From: Acanthaster planci | Lineage: Eukaryota; Echinodermata; Asteroidea; Valvatida; Acanthasteridae | Assembly (NCBI RefSeq): GCF_001949145.1 | Contig: NW_019091404.1 | Location: 2,605,561-2,669,560 of the forward strand | Length of the DNA stretch: 64,000 nt | Reading direction: 5' to 3' | In this document: piece after piece, positions 33,754-47,000 of the stretch | Layout: every line of letters begins with the position of its first letter | Position numbering within the stretch: the stretch's first letter is position 1 | Made by a program: the position numbers and the translations under genes | The notes under the pieces: model-generated | The model's database searches: none | What the model was told of the DNA's origin: nothing | Seen by the model: the letters and a program-made list of their open reading frames with translations, nothing else

Positions 33754-35027
33754 TTTTTTGTTTTACTTTCATTTAAAAATCATGGACGTAAAGTGAAACA
33801 TGAATGGTATATTTTCAAATTCTTTCTTTGTACAGATCACAGTGTAGCAACAACCCACGTGGTGTCCATTCTACGCAGTGTAGTTCAGTTCCATGTTCAC
33901 TTTAATGCGTCAACATAAAGTTACATTAGAAATGTTAGTTACACTGAGTGTAACTAATCAATATGTTCATGGAGCCGCTTATTTTATTATTATCATCAAT
34001 ACGGCGCAATGAAAGTAAGTGTCCACGATGAGGTATGTTACTGTTCCAGGAATCTGTCTCGCTGATAATTTCTCCAGAGAGAGAAAGGCTCATTTTAGAA
34101 TTAAGAGCAAAATACGGTCGATATTTAAATAAGAGCGATTGCAAACTCCCTTAAAAATTGGAACACAGTGCGCATTTGGTAATTAAACTCAACACTTTAT
34201 AAGTATTAAATTTTATAGTTTCAAGTACAAATAGCGACGATCTTCCATTATTTTATTTTGAATGGAGGTAAAATTTAAAAGGAAAATAAAGGATACAGAA
34301 ACAGCGAAACACTAGGAGAATCGGCAGTGAAAAGCGAACCGCCAAGAAGGTAGTAAAATCGAAACGGACACGGTTGAAATCGGAATAAACTTAGGAGGGA
34401 GTGTGAAGTGCATTCTGAACAGCTGTCCGGGGGCAAACAGACCACAGACTTGGTTGGTAAATTTGTGGGGAAAATGAACCATTTACATCTCTTTGATTGG
34501 TTCCTTATTAACAGTATTTACAACTTTTCACAAACTCTATGCACATCATACTTATAAATAAACTAAATTATTTGCTTTCTTGTTAAAAATTATTTCAACA
34601 TTTGAAAAAATCACTTACCGCTCGAATGGCATTGATTTTTTTTCTTAATTTAAAATATCACAGGGTTTAGGCCTAGGCAGAGTTATAAACAAAAGCTCTG
34701 CTATGCTCTATTAAAAAAAGAACTAATCAAGTAACTCATCTGGAAGAAATGTTCATAAATTAAGAACAACTTTCATCACCACAAGCCTTTCTTTACAAAT
34801 CACACTGTGCTAACAAAATAGTTTCCACGGCGGGACTTGACACCACTGCAATTACCATGGTGATTTGACTTTCAGCCATAGGAATCAAATAAGGTGGGAA
34901 CTCAACAGGAGAGCCAAGAAAGTGTAAGATTTGTGACATTCCACTGGACTTACCAAACGGATCGTAGTGGAATATCCAGTGGAATTCTCATGAGATTTTC
35001 TGTGGGAATTTTCCACAGGTTTGACAA

Positions 35028-35199
35028 TACAGGCGATTCACAATAGTGTGCCTCCAAGCGTTTGCAATGCATTGACCAATCACAGTGTGCAACATCTGTT
35101 GACCCTTACTAGACATGCACTGGGTCGACAGATTTCACACGCTGTGATTGGCCAACGCGTTGAAAACTCTTGGTGGTGCACTTTTGTGAATCGCCCGTA
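35028..35199. mobile_element. 172-bp TA-flanked palindromic MITE, copy B
   Basis: It has the same length and plan as the copy at 31220: TA, then CAGGCGATTCACAATAGTGT, mirrors CTTTTGTGAATCGCCCG and TA. Internal words CCAATCACA and TGTGATTGGCCAACGCGTTG are shared. The two copies differ at many positions, so both are old. Confidence 0.85.
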
Positions 35200-37804
35200 T
35201 ACCAGCTCAGTAAATTTCTGCGGGGTCAAATGTGGTCATGGGCAGTTATATTCTATGCAAATGGTCATTATGCATTTAACCCATACTTCTCCGTCTGGTT
35301 CCTCATTATTCACCAACCTGTTCATTCTCGCATACCTAATTTCACTCTCAACCTTTCACAACATACATACACACTCATTGATGTATTGTTAGAATAAAGA
35401 CCGTATGCATTCTTTTCTTATTAGCATTTCCAAAGCTAGTTGCTGGTGGAGTCAGGTTTGCAAAAATGAAGTGTACACTGACACTTAATCCGCAGCACTC
35501 AGAACAAAAACGATCTCAGACTGATAATTAACTTGAACTTTGAACAGTGTAAGTTTTCATTGTGGTTAGGGTATAACACATCACCCTTTCAAATTGGCCC
35601 GTGTTTTAAAAACCTTTGCAAAATCTCTAAATAGTTGGCTTTACATTCTCACAAAGGTATTGGTATCTTTTGGAGGAATTGCAGAAACACAAAAGAGAGG
35701 TGAATACATTAATTAAACACGAGGCTTTCCTGAGAAACTAAACCAATTTGTCTTGCAGCACAGTTATTTGTGGTGTGGCAAACTGAGGCTCTTTCCTTGA
35801 AACCAACGGGAAAGAGGATCATTCAGCCAAGTGAAAAATGGTAACATATATACACATCTCACATTTTCATCTGGATATTTTAACACTTTTATCTTGATCC
35901 AGGCTCCACAAGTTTTGTTTATTTGGGGGCCTTGGGTTTCAATGTGAAACTGAAAACATGATCAGTCTCCAGGCACAGATAATGAAGTCCAGTCTTTCAA
36001 CAAGACACCGACAAAATTGCTTATTCTCCCCTGGGGTGACAACAGTGGAGTACTGATAACCATGGATCAAATTACATCCCAGGTACAGATTATAGAAAAA
36101 GATTATGATGACACTTAAATCAACTGCTGATTGTTAAGGTAAGAGTGGTTACAAGCATGATGGTCAGGGGTAATAATGACTCAATTAATCTTATCCCCTT
36201 ATTTAATCTATTAGTACTTGCATTACATCATACCTATACCTTGATCAATCTTTAAAACTAAGCAGTGAGAGGATGATTTGGGAAAGAATATAGAGTAACA
36301 CACAGGGAAGGCCGGGGGGGGTATTCAAGGACTGATGGGTGGAAAGCAAATGGGTGGATTATCAATGTAAACCCAGTTGGCCATGGAAATGAACAGTGTC
36401 AACTTTTTCAACAGCAACAGAATCTGTAGTTGTGTGCATCAGACACAAGACAGACCTCAGCCAAGTTCATCTCAGCATCTTTCAAATCCACCTGATTTCA
36501 CCAAAATAATGACTTGTTTTTCAATGTGACTGGTGGTTTCCTTTGATTCCTGATTTCATAGTAATTTAATCTGTGATACAAATATTTGTTTAGAATTTGT
36601 GCTACACTGGTTTTATCTGAAATGTAAGAAACATAAAATGGAACCTGTAACCATTTTTTTTTTAGATTAGATTCTTTGTTTTTATATTTCAAAATCAACC
36701 AAAGCATCTTTAAATGACAAGGCCCAAGACTTTATCCGAAGGGGTTAAAAATGGAAGTAACTGCAAATCAATAATAATTCATTGTAATTTGACAACTATG
36801 CATGAAATGAATTTGTAACTTAGCACACTTTCTTCTTTCTGCAGCATTGGCTAAACAGTGCCGTTGTTCTTCCAGCATGAGTGAGATGATGAATTTCCAT
36901 GCTGTTGGTTCCCCTGGGGTGAGATCAGCTGGTTTGCAAGGAAGAAATTTTACTCAATGCAGCTGAAAATCCACAGACCATTTTACACTTTCTTAATACA
37001 GCACCAAACAAGTGTGAAATAAATGGCAGTACTAAGTTGTCACTAAGGTTTCTGCTGGTGTTGGAACGGCCAAGATAGTTCTTTCTTCAAGAAAGTAAAT
37101 GGCAGTTAATTTGACATTAAGTTTGAAGTCTAAAACTGGCAGATGAAGTCATTTCCTTGTTCACATGAAAGTAGCTGCGTCAAAGTTTCAGTTTTAGCCA
37201 CACGTACAGTGTTTCAAACTTTTGAGCTTTTAGGAAACAAAACGCAGCAATAGAATTGACAGCAGTGTACTCACCAGATACCAAGTAACAGGTACATCTG
37301 AGATGAACGTACTCTCAGATGACCAGAAATGGTAGACCAAGAATGGAGCGGACCTAGTCAGTGGGGCTGACAGTTTAGGTCCATTTTAGAAACTTGTTCA
37401 GCACAGAGTACAGCTGCTCAGCAAAAGCTGGTTACCAGCTATAAAAAGTCATGGTGTGTATTGCTTTTGACTGGCGTTTTGCTATTTTTTTTTCTCAGCA
37501 CGTAAAATTGTTGAGCAAATGGTGTCTGTCATCTGACCTCAGCTGGTACCAATGGCAAGTCTCACTGCTACATCATTTAGCACACACTGCATGAACACAA
37601 GTGGTGGCCTTGCACTGTGACTACACATCTCTCTCCATTTCTCACTGTCTCTCTCACCTTGTTTGTTACATTCCTTCACTCGCAGTTATCGGCTGCTCAT
37701 AAATAAAACTCATACAAAGAGGATCAGCAAACTGACGCTGCTAGAAAGTCTCTGATGTATAATATATGTATATGTATAATTTACAAGTTAAATGGGAGTC
37801 AGTG

Positions 37805-38095
37805 TCATTTTGGGTTGCCTCTGACCTTGGATGACCCCCCGACCTTTGACATGGTGAGATTTGTTCGGACTACTTTTTTGTCAGTGGCATTGCTGAGCCC
37901 TGCAGAGGGGGTGTCACCGTTTAGCTTGCTGGCTGGTGTGGGGGTACCATTGGTGGCATTGATCTTGGGCGTCTCGCCGTTGGCTTGTCGCGTCGTCTTG
38001 TCGTTTTCAGACTTTTTCCGTTTCTCCTCTTCCATTGCCTTGGCCATCTCGGAGTAGTAGTTTAGAGCCTTCCGCACCGGCTCAATAATATGCTC
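37805..38095 (-). CDS. PDE9A: PDE9A-like last exon, extended C-terminal tail
   Basis: It starts [20 protein letters not shown], the final catalytic-domain helix, then [10 protein letters not shown]. About 65 residues rich in Thr, Asn, Lys, Gly and Pro follow ([20 protein letters not shown]) to a TGA. This tail has no domain, and I recall vertebrate PDE9A tails as shorter and different. It probably is disordered. Confidence 0.88.
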   Translation of the reverse strand, partial: EHIIEPVRKALNYYSEMAKAMEEEKRKKSENDKTTRQANGETPKINATNGTPTPASKLNGDTPSAGLSNATDKKVVRTNLTMSKVGGSSKVRGNPK

Positions 38096-41000
38096 CTGAA
38101 AGACAAAAACTGATTCTTACTGCTTACCTCTTCAATCTCAATTTTCCAAACTTAAATCTTTGGCCCGTCAACTCGGCTGCTTCCTTACTGATGACAGTGA
38201 CTGAATTCTCCTCATTAAATTTCTAACCAGAAAACAAGCTAAATTTTCTCTTGGCAAATTCTGAATGAAACCTGGGCTAGACTGATAACCATTCATCCAC
38301 GGGTGTAATTGGCCACTTACAAAAAGCTGAAACGTAGGAAGTTCCCTTACGTTTATAAACAGCAGGTGTACAAAAAAGCTGAAATGGAGGGTCAACATCT
38401 TAACAAAAAAAACTGAATTCAGCTAAAAAGCTGAATTTTCACACCTGTGTTCATGGTTTCAAACTTCCACTTTTAAGAAAATACAACAACCTTACAATAT
38501 GTTACACATATTGTGCCCAGCCAGCTCCATTTGCAGTTTGACCCGTTTGTTTTTGATCCGAATGAAAATGTTGATGACAAATCTGATACACTGTCACCAA
38601 TGAATCTGCCGATTCATAAATTTTGTAATCCACCAACAGTAACCCTAAGGCTATTCCATCAAACCAGTATGCTAAAAACACACCAAAAAAAAAACAGGCT
38701 AAGTGTTACAAGACAGACAAAGTCCATCAGTAACCATGCCTGAAGAAACTGTCATTTATTACTCAACTGAAGAAAAGTGATAGCTTGAGAAAAGGTCATC
38801 CACAGGACACCTTTTGTTAGCTTTCTGAAAAACAGATGGAAGTTAAACAGAATGCTTGGTCAAAACTGAACTTCTTTGGGAGTGTCATAATGGACAAAAA
38901 ATTGCGTCTAATCTTTGAGTTATGGAACTTACAGCCCCTTTTATCCTGTATCATCTGGTTTCTTTTTAGAAACTGTCCTGAATCTATAAAAGCCATCACT
39001 GTGAAGTATCCCAACAACAGGTTTTTTTGCTTCACACTGGGACATCAATCTTTATGCAAAGATATGGCACATGAGTAACCACAGTCCTGAAACCATCAAA
39101 ATTTACCAAATCTGACTTGAACATATTTGTGGATTTATAAGTTTTTGATGGGTTTGGGATGACAGAGGTAACAATTAAATAGAAAACTGCAGATGGAATA
39201 TGTTTTAAGGAGGGTAAGTTTTGAAGTATACCTTGTTGGAAGGATACATACAGAACTCTAATGCTTCATATTTGTCGGTTCCACCTACCTCCAATTTGGG
39301 AAGTAACACCCCAAGGGCTTCAAAGAGGGGAAGCAGCACAAATCGGATGAAACCGGTTTGTGACGAGGGCTTGGTCACCTTCTCTCGGTCCATGAAGGGT
39401 GCCACTGGTAAGCCTTCAAGCTTTTCAACATCGCTCTGTGGTGGTATGGAAGAAATGACAGGATATAAGCCAAGCCATGTTTGTGGATGGATGGTGTGTA
39501 GCATTTGGGGAGTCAGGTTGGTGTAGTGGTTCTTTCCTCGCCTTCCACCTCTGCAGTCAGCGTTCGATTCCCAGCTCAGTCCACATGTGGATTGGGTTTT
39601 CAGTCCTTACCTGATTCTATGGGTTTTATCCAGAATATTCTTCTGGGGTTTTCCTCCCACCTCTTTAAACTGCAACTACTTCTCACTCTCTCCTATTTAC
39701 AGATGTAGGCTGTTTGGTGGCTTCCCGAGAGCCCTTGTAAGCTTGTAAGTTTACGTTGTAAATGTGAAGGCCTCCATGGAAAGCAGTGTCAACACTGATC
39801 AAAGCTTACCCTCATTTAAGATGACATAATATTTACAGTGGAAATAGAAATTGTTTCATACTTGAATGGATATCGTTTCATAAAATCTAGAGGAATGATC
39901 TGATTAGTGTTTAGTGCCCTCTAGCTAATAAAACATGTCTACTCACCAACCAACCCAGCTGTCTTGCTCCCCCCTTAATTTCAGCAGTTTTTTTACCCCA
40001 AACATTGACTTCATCAATATTTCTCTGATGAGTCCTTTCTCAAGAGGATATGAAGAAAGTTAAGCCCTCCAAAATGCACAGTCTGGTATACAGACTAAAA
40101 CTGATAATGAAAGGACTGCAGAAACAAAACTACAAGTCTCCGAGATATTTTACCGTTTTGTACCTGATTAAAGAACTCTTGAAGTAAGCAGTCGATCCAG
40201 GGATCAGATACATCCATGGGTCGGGCCTCATTGGAGATGTCAGCAACCTTAATACAGATCTGCATTAACTACAAGAAGGCGGTAAAATGGACAACATTGT
40301 TAAGTTGATGAAGGTTGGAGTAACTGTCAAGTAAAGCCACAACCAATTTCCAGAGTTAAATATTGGAATAGGGGTTGTGACCAAAGACATCTTTTATGAG
40401 TATGAAATTGGGCAAGTTGTGAAATGGCCGAGTGTTCACTCCTCCAGTAAGATTCAAGTTTCTCTGACTTTTAAACAACTTCCTTTTTAAACTGAACGAG
40501 CAAAGAAAAATCCACTGATTAGTTATTTAAAAAATTTGCATTTAATCAAATTTGGCTTTGTGATTCACAGTCATCGGCAACAAGCCCAGAGTAACAAAAA
40601 CAGCTACACGCCTGTCTCAGAAGGAGCTTTCTAAAACCTCCAACAAATCTTGGAGAGTGGCTCGTCCCTTTAATGCAGCGCAATTAAAACCCCCTGACCC
40701 AAAGGTTCAAACAAAGACACAGCCGCTTGGTTTTTGGTTGTGCCAAGAGCCTCGGCCGACCACTTAGTAAATTGAACAGCTGAGGCCATCGTATCCAAAC
40801 CATAAAGGTCCGCAGGAAATTAAATTGAGTAGGCACTCTCCGTTTGAGACGTGGCTGCTTTGGGTGTTTTGTTCTAAGTGTCCTTTGCAAATGTGTCTTC
40901 CAAAACCTCTCTTCATGTGTACGACCACGTCCAAATCATCTGGCTATTGCCATGAATAATGCACACACTTATGGAAAGTGGTTTCAGCCGCTACCCTGTG

Positions 41001-44000
41001 GCTCTCCATAGATTCAAATGTCATCTGAAGCCATAGCCACAACTTTTGAACATGGCCTATCACGTGAACCGAGACAAATGAGTGTTGACAGTTTAAATCA
41101 TGAAATATATCTGAAATTAGCCCCAGGACTAGACGGCAATTTCTGTGATGAATCTGGAGAGGCCTGACAACCACCAAAATTGCAGATATCAATTTCAGAA
41201 GTAAGAGAAGTTTGAGGCAAAAGCTGTACAGAAAATGATCATGCAGTCACATTTTGAACTAGGTTAAAATCATCTGGGAACCAGTCATGCATGGCAAACA
41301 CTACACAAGATCTAACTGGTAACCTTCTATCAGTAAAGTTCTGTGATTGACCAGTCCGCAATAAGCCCTGAATAGGGTTATGCATTGTTTAAACTTAATG
41401 AGGGCAATGTGCAATCAAAATATAGGGGCATGGACAGTACTCAGCTGAAATGAATTTGACAGAAACTGATTACATTATGTTGCATTAGAGCTTACCAGGT
41501 TCAAGTGTTCCTTATTGGAGTAATCAAACTCTGGCACCACGGCCTTGAACTTGTTGAGGATCTCATTATGTTTGGCCATGTCTGTGGCTAGGATGCAGCT
41601 GATCATGCCTTCTCGTACCCGTTTGTATCTCTCGTGGCCCATGTTCTTGAAGATGTTGCAATGAGGCTGCGAGAGAGAGGAGAAAGATGCGCTCATGTCG
41701 TTGTATAAAAAGAGACAGTAACCACAAATTTCTGAGGAGCACTGAGAACCACATATGGTCAGATATGGTTACTCCCTACACTGCATTAAATCCCCCCCCA
41801 ATACTTGATGCTTTATGGATTCATAAGCACTGCAGAGGCCACACCCCTACAGAGGAGGCTCTGGGGAGAGATGTGACCACTGCGGAGACCAAAACCCTCC
41901 TAAGATGAAGATACTGTACAGAGGCTGGATGCAGTGGTGGCAGTCCCCTCCCCCCGAAAGTAGAATGGCGTGGCCAGTGGAGACTACATCCCTACCAAGA
42001 TGGCACTGTGAATGAGGATGGATCAGACTTTTTATGTCCAATCTTGAAAGTTTTCCAAGGCACGGCGTTGCACCCAAAACTTTCTTGAAAAATTCATATC
42101 CCTGCAAAATGTTCTCTTACAAGTTGCCAAACAGACTTGATGCTCTTCCCACAAAGAACGTGTGGACGAGAAAGTACAATGATTAAAAATAACAGAAAGA
42201 AAATGATTCCTTTGAGGACTCACCTTTTCCAAAATTTGAAATGCTACTGAACAGTGGTGATTTTCAAGAGGAGAGATGTCATTATACCTGAGTGCGAGCT
42301 CTGTTCTTGCATTCACCTGGAACGATATAGGACAAGTTTTCTTTAAAAGGAAACTCCATCCAACACTTTGCCATCAGTATGTTAAAATGTTTAGGTTTTA
42401 CAATGCTGTTTTGTGCTATAATTTTACCCGGCACATCTAATGTGTGTAACACAGCCATGTTTTCGCAAAGTTGTCCAACATCCATGGATTATGATGTGGT
42501 GTCTACACCTTCACATGCTGCACACAATTGCCTGCTCAGTACCGTCAAGTGAACACAGCTTGGGTCCCTGACTTGCACCCTTGCTATTATATCTAAAATC
42601 AAAGAACCACCAATCGTGACCTGACTATTGTACATGCATGCCGCATGGAAAGGCGTAAAAGGTTTCCGGAAAGTGAAAAAATGCCAACTTGTCATTTGGA
42701 TGCTTCAATAAGCCAATCCCTGGAAACAATCAGAGTATTTTTGTAATTCCGGATCCAAAGAAATGCCCAGAGATTTGCAAGAAATTGCTTCACAACATTA
42801 GAAACGCCAAATTCAACTTTAAATTGTTCGTGCTGAGCAAGGCGTTCATAGTCTGTGAAGACCACTTCAAGTGGGACTGCTTCCAAGAAAATCGGCAGGC
42901 AGACCTCCTGGGTTACACACCTAGAGTAAAGAAACTGAAACCTGACGTGGGGCGGACAATTTTTTCTTTCAGAAAACACATACATGTACAGCGTGGTTAC
43001 GAAGGATTTTTTCTGGACTCAGTAAGTACGTGAAAAAGTGAGTGTACACTGTGCGTAATCAGCTGATGTACATGTTTAGGCTGGTACCACAACAATAATG
43101 CATAACGCCACAGCAATCTTATGGGTACACGACCGCTACATTACATTGTGTGTTCTACAAGTGTTGATGTGACATTAAAAAATTCCAGATGTGGCACAAA
43201 TTTTGAACAATATGGCTGAGCTCCTGAGCATGTAAAAAGAGAACGCTTTGATTTATTATCTAATTACTCGGCAGGGGGCTTAAGTAAAAATCAGGAAATT
43301 TATATTCTCTGACAAATGCTCTTCATGACAGTTGAAAGAAAAATTCGGCCTGAAATTCCCCTTCAATAGCACAGGAAAAGTGGCCATATTTCCACAGAAA
43401 GTTGATTGACTGGAGATTTTTTGACCATCTTCAAGCAATCTCTCGAATGTTAACGTTTGGCAAGAAAGCCTCTTTCTTAATACTGGCTTAACTGTCAACC
43501 TCTGATTTTGACATGATAAATGTTCTTTGATATATATGATAAATATGAACACTACACAGACATTCTCAATCATCAACTGGACAGTCCAACTCAGTCTAAG
43601 TATTCTGCAAACAGATCGGAAAGTGAGATGAAAAACTGTCTGAACAGCCAAGAGAGACCATCTTGAGTATCGTGCTCCTATTCCTTTAAGTGAGGGCAGT
43701 AACCACTTTAATATTCCTTCTGCCTGGCAGTTTCAACTTGGCATATGGGAGACGGTTAACAAAAGATCGGACATAAAGATAAACACCATCAGAGGCAAAC
43801 GGCTAATCCAGACGAGAGAGAATGAACTGTGTGGCTCAGTAAGGTGGTTGATGCCAATCGTAGGGAATCTTGTGGTGATGAAAATCAATACTGTCTACAT
43901 GCTTCTGAGTTCCTGGAAAAAGCTGTGGTTAGATTTGGACATACTGGGGATTTCTCTCGTCAGATTGGCTTCGGGAATTCGATTTGGAGATGTCTATGAC

Positions 44001-47000
44001 CGTCTCAAAAGAAACATTGCAAGCAAAGTGGTAATTTCTCGACAAAATCTTCTCAGACATCGATTCAACTCTGTCTCAACTGAACATTTTATTACTGAGA
44101 TTAACTTCATGTTTTGCAGGCAATAAATGTCTCCTAAACAAGGTGTGTCTTAAGGTTTAAGGGGTGATATAAGTTCTACTACAAGGCCCAAAACAAGGGT
44201 ATCATTGGATTAATTGGAGGTTTTCCTACATGTATTAGCCCTTAGTTGGAAAACATATCCCTCGATTCTGAAGACCCAAAACTGTACTTGACGAATCTAA
44301 GACTCCTATACAAGAAGTCAATGAATTCAGAAAAACCCTACTTTTTCTCTGCGTTTGCAGTCGTAGAAGCCTGCCGGCCAGGATTAATAATAGATTGATT
44401 CCAAATTTCATTCAAAGTACCTGATGAACTTTGATCAACATTACCGACACTAACTTCCCAGACCGACGTCAATTTTTTGCACATGAGCAGGATGGAAAGA
44501 CAAAAAGAAAACTTTCTGACAATAAATCGATCCAGTAAGCCTCGTCCACTGCACACGTGGGGACTTAGTACATGCTCTTCTCCAATGCTACACTTCAGGT
44601 TCCAGTTGCGCACGTCATACGTTCGCGTGCATGTCAGACTTAAGTGTCTCGAATCTGTGATTGGTCAGAAAACAATGGGGTGGGGCTTAATGGATTGGTC
44701 AATTTTTTTTACCTGATAAGCGTTATTGTATCCTGGATGGTCTAAATCGTGGCAGATTGCAGACGTCACCATGATAAGCACTTCAAGCTCTCCCACTAAA
44801 TGACACAGGTCAGCGAGCCAGTTCATGCCATACATCTACAAACAGAGATAAAGACAAAAGCAGGCAGAGAGTTGTTCTGTTAGAATTAGAATTGGCAGTA
44901 CAAAATGCCGGGCAAGAATTGGTATGGGCCTCGAGCTGGACCAATAGAGGGCGCTATTTTCTTAGCAACAGAGGCTTCTTTGGTCGGAACTGAACTTTGC
45001 TGGTTCAAGAACAACTAGGAAATGCACGTGTTACGGTCGCGTGGCAGCAACAAAATTAATACTTCCAACCAACGTGACTCTTTTCAACCAATGAGGGGGT
45101 ACTTCTGCTTGAGGCAGATTGCGGCCAGTTCAACGAGCTGCTTTGGCTGAAATTTGTTCAAGATTCATGAATCAGCAGCACTAATATTTGATCTGAGGTC
45201 ACAATGCTGCATTCACCACAGGCACTGTGATGTCTACCGTCAATGGGGGCCCCTTGTACGAGTGTGCAGTTATCTTGTGCTGGAGTTCCCTCCTCTACAA
45301 GTCACTATAATGTACACATGTAGATTAAACCCCAAATATTCTGATTCATAAATGTCAATTTCACATACCTTCTACAAAGTTAAGAGGAAATTTTATTTGG
45401 GCCGATTTTCTGATTTTTCTTTCAGAAGTGCAAAATGAACCCCTAAAATATTGCGCCCCCAAATATTTTTTTTTTCAATTTTTAGTTAGGTGAGTGGGGT
45501 AATGATGATTTACTAGAATTTATCAACTTTATAGAACTTCTGAAATTCATTGTGGAATTTTCCGAGATTTTTGATAACAATGTTTATACCATTTGCTCGT
45601 TACCCAGCATCTGATTCAGGGTGTTAGGTGAAGAGCAACTATGTACAAGGCCAGTTTACAACACGCAGTGAATTTTGAAAACTAATGAAGTATACAAGTC
45701 TTACATGCATCCATCAGTTCCTGACAAACATGCAACTTGTACCATAACACATTATGATAGGCCTTTGTATAAAAATAAGTGTTCACAGAGCCAAAAGTTC
45801 CACTTTAGGGTTTGACGAACCCTCCCCCCCAGTCTCTGGTCAGGCATCGGGCCTGTGAGCTTAGTATCGATCGGCAAAGACTCATTTTGAAGCTGACCTC
45901 TCATTTCTCCCCCGTGAAATCGTCCTTTCAAGTTGATGAGTTCATTGAGGTGGACAAAAAGTTGGTTAAGCTGCTCCATCCCTTGATATTGAGGTTTTGC
46001 GACAGTGGCACAATATCTCCCACAACTGAAAGGGTGGGGGGGGACTGAGCACCGGCAGAAACCTAATCCAGGCTAATCTCCAAACACTGCGATATCTAAC
46101 ACCTTTTAGGCAAACAGCTCTGGCACATAATCAATGCTAACATGCCCATCTGTCCCCAGACCCCGTTTCTTGCTCCCATTTTGGTAATTACTTGCTGAAA
46201 CCGACGGCAAACTTTAAAGAGACCTGGTACAGACAGTGATTAGTTTTGTTTTCCAAATTTTTTTTAATACGCTTCAAGCAATTCAGGTCTAGTTATTTGC
46301 TCCATTTTACAAACCAATATACAGGAAAGGGCAAGACGCACCTGACTACTTATAAAAGTCTCACTTTCATTTTGTCTGTTCATATTTCTGATTCCTGTTT
46401 CTCCAAACTAATCAAGTCAGTGAATCAGACGAACAGAAAGAATCAACTGTTTATCAGAAAGACCTCAATTGGAGTGGTATGAGAGAGAGTGAAGAAGAAA
46501 ACAAAGAAGGGCAATTCTTTTTCCCCAACTTTTTCCAACTCTCTGTGGACATCAAAATGGCTTTGCTGGCTTTCCATTAGGATAGACTTCTGACATTTCA
46601 AAAGCGGACGGATAAAATGTACGATATTTGATTCCCTAAATGGTTTGCACCAACCACCTACTCACAAAAAAATCAGTAAAACAGATAAAAGCATTTGAGC
46701 ACAAAAAAGATTGACACTTGCGAACTAACAATCAACAATGCTACGGTTAATCTTGATTTAAAAAAAAAAATGTGGATTGAGGGGTCTGGTCTGTCATTTT
46801 CTCTACAATTAAGTCCACAAAAAACCAGGATTCCTATTCAAATACGACGCCAGAGACAAAGGATTTAAGCATTTCCGCATGTCGAGGCAACGCATTTTGT
46901 GAAACAAGAAAATGTCACAAATAGATTTTGCTTTTACACAAAGAACACCTGGTACTCTACGATACATCAGGTTTTGAGTTACATTGTAGATTCCAAGCAA

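Larger units (their letters stand above)
30451..37804. other. Intergenic region, repeat-rich
   Basis: No supported gene. The first 250 bases probably contain the TMEM44-like promoter. The rest is AT-rich with two copies of a palindromic element (31220-31391, 35028-35199), a perfect hairpin (33549-33587) and a 53-bp duplication (33647-33753). The right end, perhaps from about 36000, should include the 3' UTR of the PDE9A-like gene; a minus-strand AATAAA lies near 35917. Confidence 0.5.

Noticed and set aside
43280-44126. Open frames of 92-123 codons on both strands after the THAP exon
   Set aside because: No transposase or THAP-associated motif could be read, and no splice sites link them to the THAP exon.
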